Part shown: positions 32,260 to 43,353 of the stretch, piece by piece | How positions within the stretch are numbered: position 1 is the first letter of the stretch | How the letters are laid out: the number at the start of each line of letters is the position of its first letter | Assembly (NCBI GenBank): GCA_013399115.1 | Contig: VXAA01003401.1 | Coordinates: 1-64,000 of the forward strand | Reading direction: 5' to 3' | Source of the DNA: Anseranas semipalmata | Taxonomy: Eukaryota; Chordata; Aves; Anseriformes; Anseranatidae | DNA: 64,000 nucleotides | Position numbers and translations under genes: made by a program | Notes under the pieces: model-generated | Seen by the model: the letters and a program-made list of their open reading frames with translations, nothing else | The model's database searches: none | What the model was told of the DNA's origin: nothing

Positions 32260-35200
32260 GGAGGGGAGGGGAAGGAATTGTTCGGGGCGGCCTGAGGGGT
32301 GGATAACAATGAATAATGGAACAGCAAAAACGGGGAAACTGCTGCTCTCTCCCATTTCTCCATGGCCGGAGAAGTTTCCCCCTGATGAGACCTGCTCCAG
32401 CACAGGGATGGGATGTCTGGGGATGGCCGAGTACCAGGCTTTTGGGGTAGATGGCGGTGGATCGCTCAGGTGCACAATGACGACGATGGATAAGCGGAGG
32501 TTTGGATTTCTCAGCTCGCCCAGGGAACGGGGCGCAGGGGACCTTCCCCGATGGCCCTGGACCACGCAGCATGCATCCCGAGAGGCTCAGGGCCGCTCTC
32601 CCGGGATGACATGCAGCGCATGTAGAGTGTAAAGCAAACCAGATGCTTCGTCAGACATCGCACAGCTGCGGGGTTCTGCTCTCTTCGGGCCCACGAGTTG
32701 TGCTACCCGCTCGCTGCCAATTGATAGGGAAACTCCGACGCCAAAGGTCTTGGAAGCCAAGTGTTTGAAAGGCGTCCATAGGCCACCAGCTAAGACAGTA
32801 GCCTCACCGGTGGCCAAAAAGCCCCATGCAGCCTGATTGCTCAGTAGCCAAACTTTGCTACTTGGGAGGGGAGTCAGCCTGTTTCCTGACAGCAAGAAGA
32901 ATAATGTAACATCGTTCAATAAATTCCTAGCAAAAGGAAAAAAAAAAAGCAAAAAGCCCTGTTGAGCTTTGTCCTTTGCAAAATGAAAAATATGGTTGTT
33001 TTGCTCTGCTGGAGGAAAAGCAGAATCAGCTTTAAAATCGACAGCGGATTTGGCCAGGTGCCACAGCCCTTTTGGCTGCAGCTTCCTTCCAATAGTCGTC
33101 TCCCTGCCAATTCGGAGCGCGCAGGACGCAGCTACACACCTGATGATACTCTGAGTAATGGCCTTGGCTTGCGGCTATCTGCTCCATGCAGCAGGGAAGT
33201 GGGAGGGTGCTCATTTATCAGAGGCGTTCATCCGAGCTGTTGTGGCTTCCCTGGCACGGGGGCCAGCGCTGCGCCACGCGGGAAGGGATGCATCCGTCGG
33301 AGCCCGAAAGATGTGCAGTGGCCCCAGGGGTTCGGCAGGTGAGTGGTGCCAGAAGACGCACTCAGAGGCCAGGGCTCTGCGTTCTCCTGCTTGTGTGCAG
33401 GCCCCTAAATCACCCCAAAGGCTCCACCAGCATCTCACAACTTCGAAGGAAAGCAAAATAGACATCCTGGCATCCGAAAGTGAGGTGAACTCATGCCGTA
33501 AGGATGGTGTTTGGAGGGTGTGCAGGAGTTCATCCTTCTCCTGGACATGTCTTCTCCTACCTTCCTCTTTTGCTCAATCCTCACTGACCATGGCACTGCT
33601 CTGATTGCAAAGCAGCACCCTTAATGTCATTCTGCAGTCCATAGGGGAAGGATTTGCTTGGCAGAGACGTGGGAAAGTCAAGCATGCTGCCCTGCCCCAG
33701 CAGCTGGGAGGCCAGAAGGGCTCTTGCGCAACAGCAGCAACTCTAGGAGCATGTCCTGGTATCTATACAGTTATTTGTATCAGAGCGCTGACAAGAAGAA
33801 GCTTTCAGCACCGCAGCTTGGGTAACAATATTTCTTCCCTCACTATTCCAGCCTTGACATCAGCAGGAGACTCGGATCTCCACAAAGGCATCGTAAGATA
33901 GAAAAGACAATTAGAAGTTAGGAGTGGGAAAGGACGTGTCATAAAAGCCATTATCAACCCTTCCCTTCATTCCCTCCACATTCTCCATGGGGAAAAAAGT
34001 TCCCTTTGCAAAAAGAAATTTGGAAAATTTCCACCTATTCTACTGGCTGCATCCATGAGAGTATTTCTGCCTCTGGCAATAGCTTCTGCTTGAGTCTTGC
34101 TGTGCCGATGAGACATACGGCTCCGACGTATGGCTCCGGTATCTTTCTTGAGCAAGGGCTGGTGTGAGCAATACAGCAGGAGGTGCTACAAATAGGCAGA
34201 AAGTTTTGCGAAAACATAGAGTGGGAAGACTGTGCTGTTGCAGCTGAAACCTGTGCGTGCTACATCTAATGCAAACAGTCCTCTGCTTCCAAAATCGCAC
34301 AAAGCCGGCAGCTAAAATAACTACTTTTTGACCTTTTTAACTTCTCCCATCTCCCTGAGCCATGCCATTCTCCTTTTGCCTGCTGCAGCCACTTGCGTTT
34401 GTCATTATCAATAATAACCAGCAGCAATAAACAAGCAACATTTTATTGCTGCGGAAGCCACCTGAGATATTTCAGGCCAAGCCAGCCTGGCTGGGGTTTG
34501 CAGAGCCCACTGGCTGATGAGAAAAGCCACCGCTAAAGTCACCTTGCCACCCATCCTGGAGGTCTGAGGTCTGCTGAGAGCAATGCGCCTGTCCCAGCGG
34601 CTGGAAGCTGCGACCACCTGGCAGCAGCTTCTGAATCAACAAAGAAACGAAGGAAGAAAGGAATGGAGGAACCGTGGCTGGGAACAAAACCCATGTATGA
34701 AGCAGCTCTGGTTGGACTGGCTGAAAAGACAGAGAGGAAATCTCCTCTGGTGGACATGGTGTATGGGTCCCTGTGCATGGGGCTTGCAGAAGATGCATCC
34801 CCTTGGGTGTCTGGGGCTGAACGTGTGTGACCAAGAGGGGAGGGGACCCTAGACCAATAGGGACGACACCAGGGAGGTGGAATGGAGGAGCTCAGCCCGG
34901 TTAGGTGCCTGCCACCCAGCTCCATGGGAGTTATCTGCAGAGGTACCTTTAAGGCTCCGGGCCTCGCGTGCTTTAGTCACGTTTTAAAAATAGGACGGGA
35001 GGCTTCTACTTCACTTAGGTATTTTGGAAAATTTTACTCAGCCTTTCTGCAGCTCCTGTCAATCCTTCTCAGCGCGGTGCTGAGACGCATATGCGGCACG
35101 TACGCAAATAGCACGCTTCCCTGGCCCCTCTCAGCCGTGTCTGGAGACACCTCGATGGACCTCCCTGGTGCCCCGTGGAGAGGGAGGAATTGCCGTTCCT

Positions 35201-37160
35201 CCCCTGCACCTCAGCAAGGAGGGTTCAGGGGGCAAAAGTTGCCCCAGCTCTCCTGACAGCAATGCCGTGGCGTCCCCTTGGCGTCAACCATGACGCCAAA
35301 AAGCCCACAGCACTGCAGCACCGGGATGAAGGGTGTCTCATCCAGGACCTAGCTTTACCCCCAGGAGGGAAGTGATGCTTGGGTGCAACCTCCACCAGGT
35401 CTCCATGGAGGTTCCCACCATGGCAGGCGATGACCCAGCGCATGACTCTGTGATGATTCTGCTTCTCTGATGAAGTGGGAAATGGGATGAGTAAGATGCT
35501 CCTTCAGCCTTGGGGGCACCACAGGAACCTTTTGTCACAGGGGCTGTGGTAGTCTACCAGGACACAAACATAAGCAAACCTGGCAACCCTACACGTGGCT
35601 TTCAGTCCAAGCATATCCAAGGGTTTCAGCTCCCGATCCTTGTCCCAGTCACAAACACTGTCAGTAGGCCAGGCCGCATCGTGTCACCTCCTCCATCTGC
35701 AGCGACGTGGCATGAGCATGGCCTTCTGCATCACAAGGCCTGGGTGGCAGAAGAGGACAACCAGAGGCAAAAGCGTTCTGAAGCTGGTGGATGTGGCTGG
35801 GAGTGAGCAGCCTGATGAAGAGTCGGGACACTTAGGGGATCTTTTCCCCTGCTAAAATGACTTTATTACATTTGTTGAGATGATAACCATGCAGACTTCC
35901 CCAAGCTTTCTCTTTCATTTATGGTTTACCTGCAAAGTGCTTCAACATGAGCAAGAGGGGCTCTTGAAGAAACACAAGCCCTATTCTCCATCCATGGGGA
36001 ATTTTACCTTGCTATAAACTCCTGCACCCACCGTCTCTGACTAAATATCAGACCTCATGCTGCCAAATGTAAGATGACGGATAAGAAAGAAAAGGAGAAT
36101 GGTTTTGAGACTTGTGTCATTATTTCTGACCTGGGGCTTCAACTCCCTTTTGACAGCTCTGTTAATGATAGGAATTTAAGAAAATTTTATACATTCAGTC
36201 ATTTCTGGTAGCTGATGCACGTCAGAGGGCAGAAACAGGTAGCAAACAAGCAAGGTGGGCTTTGCACCTTATCACTTGTTTAAAGGATGGTGAATGACCA
36301 AACCTGTGTCTGAAACCACACATCAGGTCTGGAACGTGGTGCTAGAGGACCCAAAGCAGCTCAGCGGTTCAGCATGGGGTGACCGCGCTGGGACAACTGA
36401 TGTTGCAGGTCTTACCTGCTGGCCAGCAGGAAGCTTTGGTAGGATAAGAAGGCACACTGCATGGCCCAAGCCCCCCCAGATAACACGTTTGCATCAAGTA
36501 GAGGCAGGATGGGCTGCTTAACACTGCTGAAAGCCCCCAAAACCTGCCCTGCAGACAGGTTACTGCCAGCCCATCTGCTTTGGCGGCAGTTTGCTTTTCC
36601 CTAATTGCATTTCTACGTCCCGCTTCTCCATCAGTGCTGTAGCATCTGCCCCAGCACTGCAAACTGCAGGGAGTTAGCAGGGGGAAGGATGTTTCCTACT
36701 TGGGCTTTTTCAGATCAGAAAGCTCTGCAAAGTTCAGCTCAGACAGTCTTATCCAGATTGTAGGGACTGTTTGTTCCCAGTTTTGGCAGGGTTGTGAATG
36801 ATGCATGAGTAACAGCATCCCTTAATTAGTGTAATATGCTGTACCAGGTTAGAAAGCACACTGGTTTTGTTTTTCCTTGGTGTGTGTGTGTATTTCTCTT
36901 TAAAGGAGAAGGGAATGAACAGAAAACATTGCAGTTGTGTTTTTGTTGGTTGGGGCACCGATAAACCCTGTTCCGATCGGGCTGGTTATGAATCACCGGA
37001 GAGCCATATCCACACCAAACAGCGCCGTAGCCAACCTGATGTCTGCTTGGCAGTTGTGCTGAGCACAAGCTCCTTAACTACCGCTTTTGGTGCCTGAATC
37101 TTGGTGGAATAAAGAGAGAAAAAAACACCCTTTGTTTCCTTTGAATTGATCAGGCTGGAT
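32260..37160. other. Anonymous sequence without a recognised gene
   Basis: Short, overlapping open frames on both strands and no recognised repeat, RNA or conserved-looking block. A TTCAGCACC half RE1-like word lies near 33806, without the second half. CpG density is moderate around 32.5-33.4 kb. Confidence 0.5.
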
Positions 37161-37166
37161 GCGCAG

Positions 37167-37210
37167 GTGTGCATATACGTGTGTGCGCACCTGTGTGTGT
37201 ACGCACGCAC
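37167..37210. repeat. Alternating purine-pyrimidine tract (Z-DNA prone)
   Basis: 24 bases (37167-37190) and 19 bases (37192-37210) alternate purine and pyrimidine strictly, mostly GT/AC and GC steps, with a one-base break between them. Such tracts favour left-handed Z-DNA under negative supercoiling. Confidence 0.75.
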
Positions 37211-37398
37211 CAACACTCACGGTTTGCTTCGACGTTTGGGAGAAAGGAGGACGCTTCATCACCAGCTTTATTTTCCTTTGTCTTCCTGACTCCTTTTCTT
37301 CCCTCCCCTGGCTGTTTTTGTTCGGGGTGTTTGCAACGTGCCCATCACACCCTGGCCATCAGGAACGATGTTTTCATTGCTGTGACCACAAAGGACAT

Positions 37399-37735
37399 CG
37401 CCTGCCCTCCCACCCTTCCTCCCGTGGCATTTTTTCCCCCGGCTCTGCTTCTGCATACCCAGGAGCTGCGGTACCCATCCTCGGCCACCGCCTCCACCCT
37501 GGTCCCGGGGGGGGGACCCTTCCCTTCCCACGGGTGCCTTCGGGAGCCGGTGGCACCCGTCCCTCGCCCACGTGCCACCAGCACCTGAGCATCCTCCTGC
37601 TCCCGCACCAGCACATCTCAAAAGTCCTCTCCTTGCGTGGGGGATGTCTCCAGCACCGGCGGCTGAGGAGCAGAGCGGCACCGGGGTCCCGGACCGGTGC
37701 GGAAAGAGAAAGCTCTCTCCCACTGGGTAACCCGG
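37399..37735. promoter_or_regulatory. CpG-rich block (CpG-island-like)
   Basis: By hand count about 23 CpGs fall in about 335 bp at about 65% G+C. It includes a G9 run near 37507. Long open frames on both strands here have proline/glycine/arginine-rich, low-information content and are read as GC artefacts. It lies between the Z-DNA-prone tract and the conserved-looking region at 37.8-38.7 kb. Confidence 0.45.
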
Positions 37736-37759
37736 CAGCAACTGCTATTTCAGTAAACA

Positions 37760-38655
37760 TATCATTTTGTGCTCAGTAAACACACATTCCAGAGGAATGC
37801 TCTCATTGTTTTTTTGCTCTGTAATGCATTAATGAAGAAATAAAGTTTAGGTTGTGTAATGGTGACAGCTTGAAGTCATTTTGCCTAGTGTTATTTCTCA
37901 GCGAAGGCTCAGCTCTCCCTGGAACGGGAGGAAGAAAAGAAGACCAGATTTCGCTTCGAACTCACCAACATGTGCAAAAAAAATCAAAACACGACAGCAA
38001 TTAACTTCCCTCCACATGCCCCAATAAAACTACCTCTCTCGCTCGCTCTGAGCTTTGTCACGTATGGGGCTGTTTATGGAGGAGACAATACAAAGTGGGT
38101 TTATACAAGGCTCTTGTTTTAATTTTTGTTTTATGTCCACTGGAACCCTCAAGTAGTGAATTCATTTCCTGATATAGTAAACATTTCTGATGGCCAGGAT
38201 TCTTTCTCTTTTCCCAAATGAACACAAACCCCTGGTCTAACTCACCAGCAGCGCAGTCTATACAAACAGACGTATCAGCTACATTTTCAAAGAATGCATC
38301 TTAAGCACGCAGCTATGAAAATAAACAAACAGCAACGCTTTCACGAGAGCCTTTCCGACCCCGCTGCAAGGAGGAAGCAGGGACACTTTTCTCCCTGAAA
38401 TTCGCTTGACTCCTCAATGGCATGTGGAAAAACTATCAGCTTTTCACCAAATTCCAGGAAAAAAATCCCGTTCTTGCAGTTGCACACCGATAGCTGCCTG
38501 CTCCCTGCTAACTAATCGACACATTCCCTCTGATTTGTGACCCTATTTGCACTATGCAAATGTCTTCTGACAGCTCTCTTTTCCTGTCATTAAAACAAAC
38601 AATGGCCCCTGTAACCAAAAAGGAAATCAGTAACAGGCGAAAGCTGTTCTCTCTA
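37760..38655. promoter_or_regulatory. Possible conserved non-coding region with POU and SOX sites
   Basis: About 900 bp of AT-leaning sequence with no open frame of 60 codons on either strand and no repeats. Motifs include GCAATTAACTT, TGTTTATGGAGGAGACAATAC, AGTAAACATTTCTGATGG and a POU-type inverted octamer arrangement at 38545-38561. A TGACAG MEIS-type word (38568-38573) and a SOX-type ACAATGG (38599-38605) follow. The combination resembles neural or pluripotency-type enhancers. It is an inference from motif content. Confidence 0.45.
38545..38561. promoter_or_regulatory. Octamer pair ATTTGCACTATGCAAAT
   Basis: A perfect POU octamer (ATGCAAAT, 38554-38561) is preceded by an inverted half-site ATTTGC. 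The layout resembles the palindromic Oct recognition element (ATTTG-N2-ATGCAAAT) with two extra spacer bases. A SOX-type site lies 38 bp downstream. Confidence 0.45.
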
Positions 38656-38687
38656 TTTCTTTTCTTTTTTTTTTTTTTTTTTTTTTT
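38656..38687. repeat. Poly-T tract
   Basis: TTTCTTTTC is followed by about 23 T. This is a low-complexity boundary of the conserved-looking region. Confidence 0.9.
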
Positions 38688-38729
38688 CTTCTGGTCTTGG
38701 GACTAACTGTTAGTAATTACCCTGAAATA

Positions 38730-41495
38730 TTCACAAACTTTTTCCTCTCCCAAACAGTTTTACTCATCCTAGTGGCCAACCCAGCATGTCCAATACAATT
38801 CCTCTTCTAAAAGACCTAAAAATGGAAAAAAAGTAAAAATCCCTCTGCTCAACCTACAACACCTTCTGCCTTTTCTTTTCTAAGTATATATATTTATATA
38901 TACACATATAGACAAATACATATATATATAAAATTACTGGTTTGGGGACTTTGGGAAATAGTTAGTCTGCCAGGAATAATTTAAATATTCTGGAGAAACA
39001 TTAAGTAATTAGAAGGTCTTAGTGGCTTGGAGGCGATGTGCACAGGGAGGAAGATGCACCTCTCTCTCTGTTCATCCTTCCATTCTCCCGTGTTCATCCT
39101 GTCCTAAACTACGCATCCAGCCAAAAAAGTGCATTGCTGGTGGCCATGCCGTCCCCACCAGTAGCTGGGGGTACCGGGTTCCAGCCCCCAGTACGTGGCT
39201 GCTTGGCCTTTGATTTCTGAGGGAAAAGGGCTGTTTTCAGAGACCTCAGGGTGCTTACCCCTGGGAGCTGCTTCTTTGTCTTCTCAATAATACGATATAC
39301 ATAATCATAAACTGGGCCAGTTTTCCAGCCCATCACACAAGTCTTGTGCCTGTAGGGCTCAGCTGAAGTCAATGGTGTTAATGTTGACATAAGACTATGA
39401 TGACCAAGTGGGAAATTAGTCCCGTAACACTTGATTGTCTTTTACAAAAATTTACTAAACGGTCTTAATGGTTTTGTTTGTGGTACGTGTTGCTCACTCC
39501 TGATTGTACTTCTGCCAAGTTGTATTTTCAACTGTAAACACTGGCCTCTCAGAAAATTTGAAGTAAAGCAAAACAGAAAAGATGTTCAAAATAACGTTAC
39601 AACCTAATTTAATTTATCCCTTGGTAATTGCATTTGTAGGAAATGAACAACGCAAACAAAACAGAACCCAAGTCTTTCCAGCCATCGCAATTGCTTTCAC
39701 ATGCTGATGCATCGCCTGCAGCCAGCACACGGTTAAGTCTCCGGCTGCATCAGGGGATGTGCAGCTGGGGGTTAGAAAGCCTTAGCACACAGCCCGGCGG
39801 CTGCGCGGCCACCTCTCGGACCCCTGCCGTGGGTGCCACCTCCTGAACGTGAGCCCACGTGCACACCTCCCCATCCGGCCACCTCTGCCGCTGCTCTTCC
39901 TTGCCACGCAGTCCCTAATTCCTTCAGTACCAACCCATCTGCTTCGTACATCGATCCCGCGGGACGCCGAGCTTTGACGACCACTCACCAAACTCAATTA
40001 GCTGCGCAACTGAAGTCCCCTCTCCTGGCCCTGCTTCAGTAAGACGTTTACACACTCGCCTAATTTTAATTGTGTCTGAGTAAATCCTGTTGAACTCAGG
40101 CCTCTGCTTGCAAAGGCTGCAGGAGCTTTATGAACGGGTTTGACATTCAGCAATTACTTGAATGGTTTCTAGGTCTTGGGGTTGCTTGTAAACCACGCAG
40201 CCTGACCGCATTTCAAGTATTTGATATTTGCCCTTTTTTTTTATATGTGTCCTGGTGAGCTCATGTGTGTGCCACCGTTTGCCTCTACCATGTGGCAGAG
40301 TTTCTCCACTTTGGTTCAAGGAGTCCCAGACCCAAAACCAGCTCTCAAAGCAGTCCTGCAAACCCCTCTCTGCACAGACGTGCGTGAATACAGATTTGCA
40401 CAAGCATTTGTCAGACAGTTCGCATTTGCACAAGTGCCTGCAACACGTCCCCGTCCCATGAATATTTCAGCAAATGCTGCTGTACCTGCCCGATGGTTGG
40501 CCAACAGCAATCACTAGGAGAATCACTGTTGCTGCCAAAATAAACTCATGGTTTTTATTCGCGGGAGTACTTGTAAACAGCATTTTTCTGGTGTTCACCC
40601 AGTTCTAAGTGGAACTCCCTGTGTGATGAATGCTGTTTACAGCGCAGCTCCGCTTGTTGTGAAACGGGGAAAAAAGGCAGTTTCTTGCGCTTCCCTGCAG
40701 CACGCCAATGCCACGAGGAAGGTCCAGCCCCTCCTGCTGCCGCTCTTGCACAGAAAGCGATGCCCGCTTCTTGCTCTGCCTCGTGCTAAAAATCCACATG
40801 GATTTTCGTGCTCTCGGAGTGGCAAATTGTACAAAAGGTGAATGGGGAAAGTCCTAATTTGGATGGAGAAGCTTTGACATTTTCCCTACAAGTCTCCCCA
40901 TGGCTTCACCACTTGAGGAGCGTTTAACGGAGAGCCGTGACATGCTCTGCAAGGATCGATGAGCCACACGTGTTAGCGGATTTGGAGGCAGTGAAAGCTC
41001 ATCCCCTAGGTAGGGGGAAAGCTGATGGTTGAATAGGATCGTGCAGGAATGCCAGCTCAATTAAGGCCAACGCCGTTAGAAATCCAGAGCGACCCTCGCG
41101 GTGTGAACGGTGTCACTCCGGGTTTCTGAGACCTGAACCTGCCTTTGCTCCTGTGCTTGACACAGCCCCAAGGTTTCTTTGCTCCCCCCTCAACACTCAC
41201 AGCTTAACTGAGAGCGGGGAGCTGCAAGCTCCTACTGCTCTGGGAGTCCTTTGGTCTCCGGGCTGGAAAGCTCTTGCTGGCTTCAGAGACACTTTAACCC
41301 TCCTTTTCCATTTGAAGCATGTCCTCTCATTACCCTCACCTTTCTTTTTTCTTCTTTTTTCTTTTTTTTTTTTTTTTTTATTCCCAAATTATGAGCTGAT
41401 TACTTTGCCTGCTACATTAACCATTCACCTGTTCCCGCGACTGAGGAATGGCTTAAACGCTCTTCTGACACAGCCCCTTGAAAATGGGTTGCTCT
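38730..41495. other. Anonymous sequence without a recognised gene
   Basis: It contains a TA-rich low-complexity block (38883-38932) and a T/C-rich tract (41340-41381). GAAGTCAATGGTGTTAATG near 39365 resembles a word common in very old sauropsid repeats. No gene was recognised. Confidence 0.5.
38883..38932. repeat. (TA)n-rich low-complexity tract
   Basis: TATATATTTATATATACACATATAG-type sequence, about 50 bp, likely to melt easily and to be length-variable. Confidence 0.85.
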
Positions 41496-41499
41496 ACTG

Positions 41500-41900
41500 C
41501 AGTCAATGAACATAGCGTGGGAAAAATGCATTAATACTTCCAGTGGTAACACTGAGGATGGCTATAAATAAACCCTCTATTACAGTATTTATATGTTATT
41601 ACATCATATAGCCACTTAAAACCGAGAGCAATTGGAAGTGTTGAATAATGTAAAGATAATCGCCTGTACATTAGTTCCACTGTCATTGGCATTATGTGCT
41701 GCTTGGTGACATTGCCACGCTCGTTCTGTCGCCCAGCGTTGCGTGACATTGGTGGTGGCGTTGGAGTACCAGCGGGCCCTCTGCAAATGACATACAGTAC
41801 TTTGCAGGGTGCATGTAGCTCAATATTATATAATAAGGGTGCTTCGCTGGAGAATTTTGTCAGCGCGTGCTTTTTTCCTGATGATTTCATTCAAACGAGG
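41500..41900. promoter_or_regulatory. Possible conserved non-coding element
   Basis: About 400 bp without repeats. It includes GGCTATAAATAAACC, TACATCATATAGCC, GAAGTGTTGAATAATG, AGATAATCGCCTG, and CACTGTCATTGGCATTATG. GCAAATGACATACAG and TCAATATTATATAATAAGG follow. The even word diversity and homeodomain/SOX/POU-type cores are like those of vertebrate conserved non-coding elements. Not verified by alignment. Confidence 0.35.
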
Positions 41901-41904
41901 CGTC

Positions 41905-42870
41905 CATTTCCTGAAGGAGGTTTGCCTTAAAACAGCTGCCTAGATGTGCCCATCACACCAGGTTTCAGCACCCTCACGCGTGGAGAATGGAGTTGTGCGG
42001 CATGGTGGCCAACCATGTGTCTTGTGGATCCCCTCCCGTTGTGCTGAGGGGGCACGCGGGGTCCTGGATGGCTCCTGCCTGCTTCGGGGACTTCTCCAGC
42101 CAGAGACATGGCTGAGAAAGTCTGGAAAATGAGATGCTCAGAGCATGGCAAGAATGCATTTACGTCGTGAGACTCAAATTCACGTTGCCTGAATCCGGTT
42201 CTGGGCCACATGCAGGACTTCCTTCTGAAACAAATCGGATTACTTAAAAATGCTATTAAATCATACCAAAGTGTCATAATTCATTTCATTGCTGTTGTTG
42301 TTGCTCTTCTTCCTTTTTTGGGGGAAAGAGGAGAGGAGGACAGCGGTTGGACACATGCTTGGTGTGACCATGCCCAGACCATGGCTCAGTTTCTTGCTGA
42401 CTGTGGATTTCAATTTCCTCAGTTTTGATGAGCTTCCCTTGAAACGAGCCCAGCCAAACAAAAACCCTTTCTCTCAACTTGAATGTCTCACTCCTGGTTT
42501 TCATGGCAGGGATGCCCATCTCAATTACGCTGTGGTCAACAGCGTTCAGTGCCTCATTGATCGTCGCTTGTCAAACGTGCTCCTGTGTGGCATTAAGGAC
42601 CAAGTCCGGAGGAGGATCTCCACCACAGTGGAGCTTGGAAGGGGCTGTTCCAAAAAGCAGTCATTGCAGATGTTGAGAAATCACTTCTCTGAACCTTGTC
42701 CTCACATGACATATGACCAATTTCTGCACAAAGATCTGCAGTCAACTTTTATTACAGCTCAGATTCAGCTGCTTCTTTGATTTATCGCAACAATGCACAT
42801 TCAATATCTTTCTTCTGATCTGGAGGCCAGAAATATAACTCTACTCATATGTTTGTATTCTTAGGATTTG
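41905..42870. other. Anonymous sequence without a recognised gene
   Basis: A plus-strand frame ending near 42780 contains a stretch with mixed protein-like composition (about 42480-42780), but I see no family signature or clear splice sites. No repeat was recognised. Confidence 0.45.
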
Positions 42871-42873
42871 GGA

Positions 42874-43200
42874 TTTCACAGATTCAGAAACTCATTCATG
42901 GATTCACAGCGTTTAAGGCCAGAAGGAACCATGAGAACATCTGGTATGACTTCCTATATTTCAAAGCCATTCAATTGCAGCCAATTAGCCCAGTACTGAG
43001 CCCAGGAGTTTTGCTGCATCTTCCAGAAAAACATCCAGCTCCGGACATACCAAGATAAGGGGATGTGAACAAATCAAAAGCTGGAGACTCACCACCTTAC
43101 CTGATTTAGAAGCTCACATTATTTAAAAAAACGTGCCTCGTTTCTAATACACTTTTGTTTGGCTCCACATCTAGCAATCAGTTATCTTCCCCCACTTCAC
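42874..43200 (-). mobile_element. Ancient CR1-type LINE, 3' end
   Basis: Read on the plus strand, this is the reverse complement of an old sauropsid CR1 3' end. A degraded octamer repeat (ATTCATGGATTCACAG) comes first, then AAGGCCAGAAGGAACCATGAGAACATCTGGT (given here in pieces: AAGGCCAGAAGG and CATCTGGT). GAAAAACATCCAGC, a GACTCACCACCTTACCTG segment and CGTGCCTCGTTTCTAATAC follow in the expected order. It is 5' truncated and strongly diverged, and carries no open frame. The subfamily cannot be assigned by eye. Confidence 0.75.
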
Positions 43201-43321
43201 AACTGATCAGCATTGCCTGGCAAACTGCATTCCTCAAACCATGGAGGTTTTTTGCCTGTCATCTGGACAAAAGGCCGATGCATCAGAAGTAGTTAGTCAA
43301 CTTTACTGCAGTTTTGGCTAC

Positions 43322-43353
43322 TTATTTTATTTTATTTTATTTTATTTTATTTT
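43322..43353. repeat. (TTTTA)n microsatellite
   Basis: About six TTTTA units are followed by a T-rich tail. Confidence 0.92.

Noticed and set aside
33803..33824. TTCAGCACCGCAG, resembling an RE1/NRSF site
   Set aside because: Only the left half-site matches. The GGACAGCGCC half is absent.
37159..37779. 206-codon plus-strand frame
   Set aside because: It spans a Z-DNA-prone repeat and a CpG-rich block, and the product is proline/serine/arginine-rich without a family signature. Equally long frames exist on the other strand.
42289..42780. 163-codon plus-strand frame with a protein-like C-terminal half
   Set aside because: No family signature, starts in a CTT/TTG-rich low-complexity stretch, and no clear exon borders. 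I could not support it as coding.
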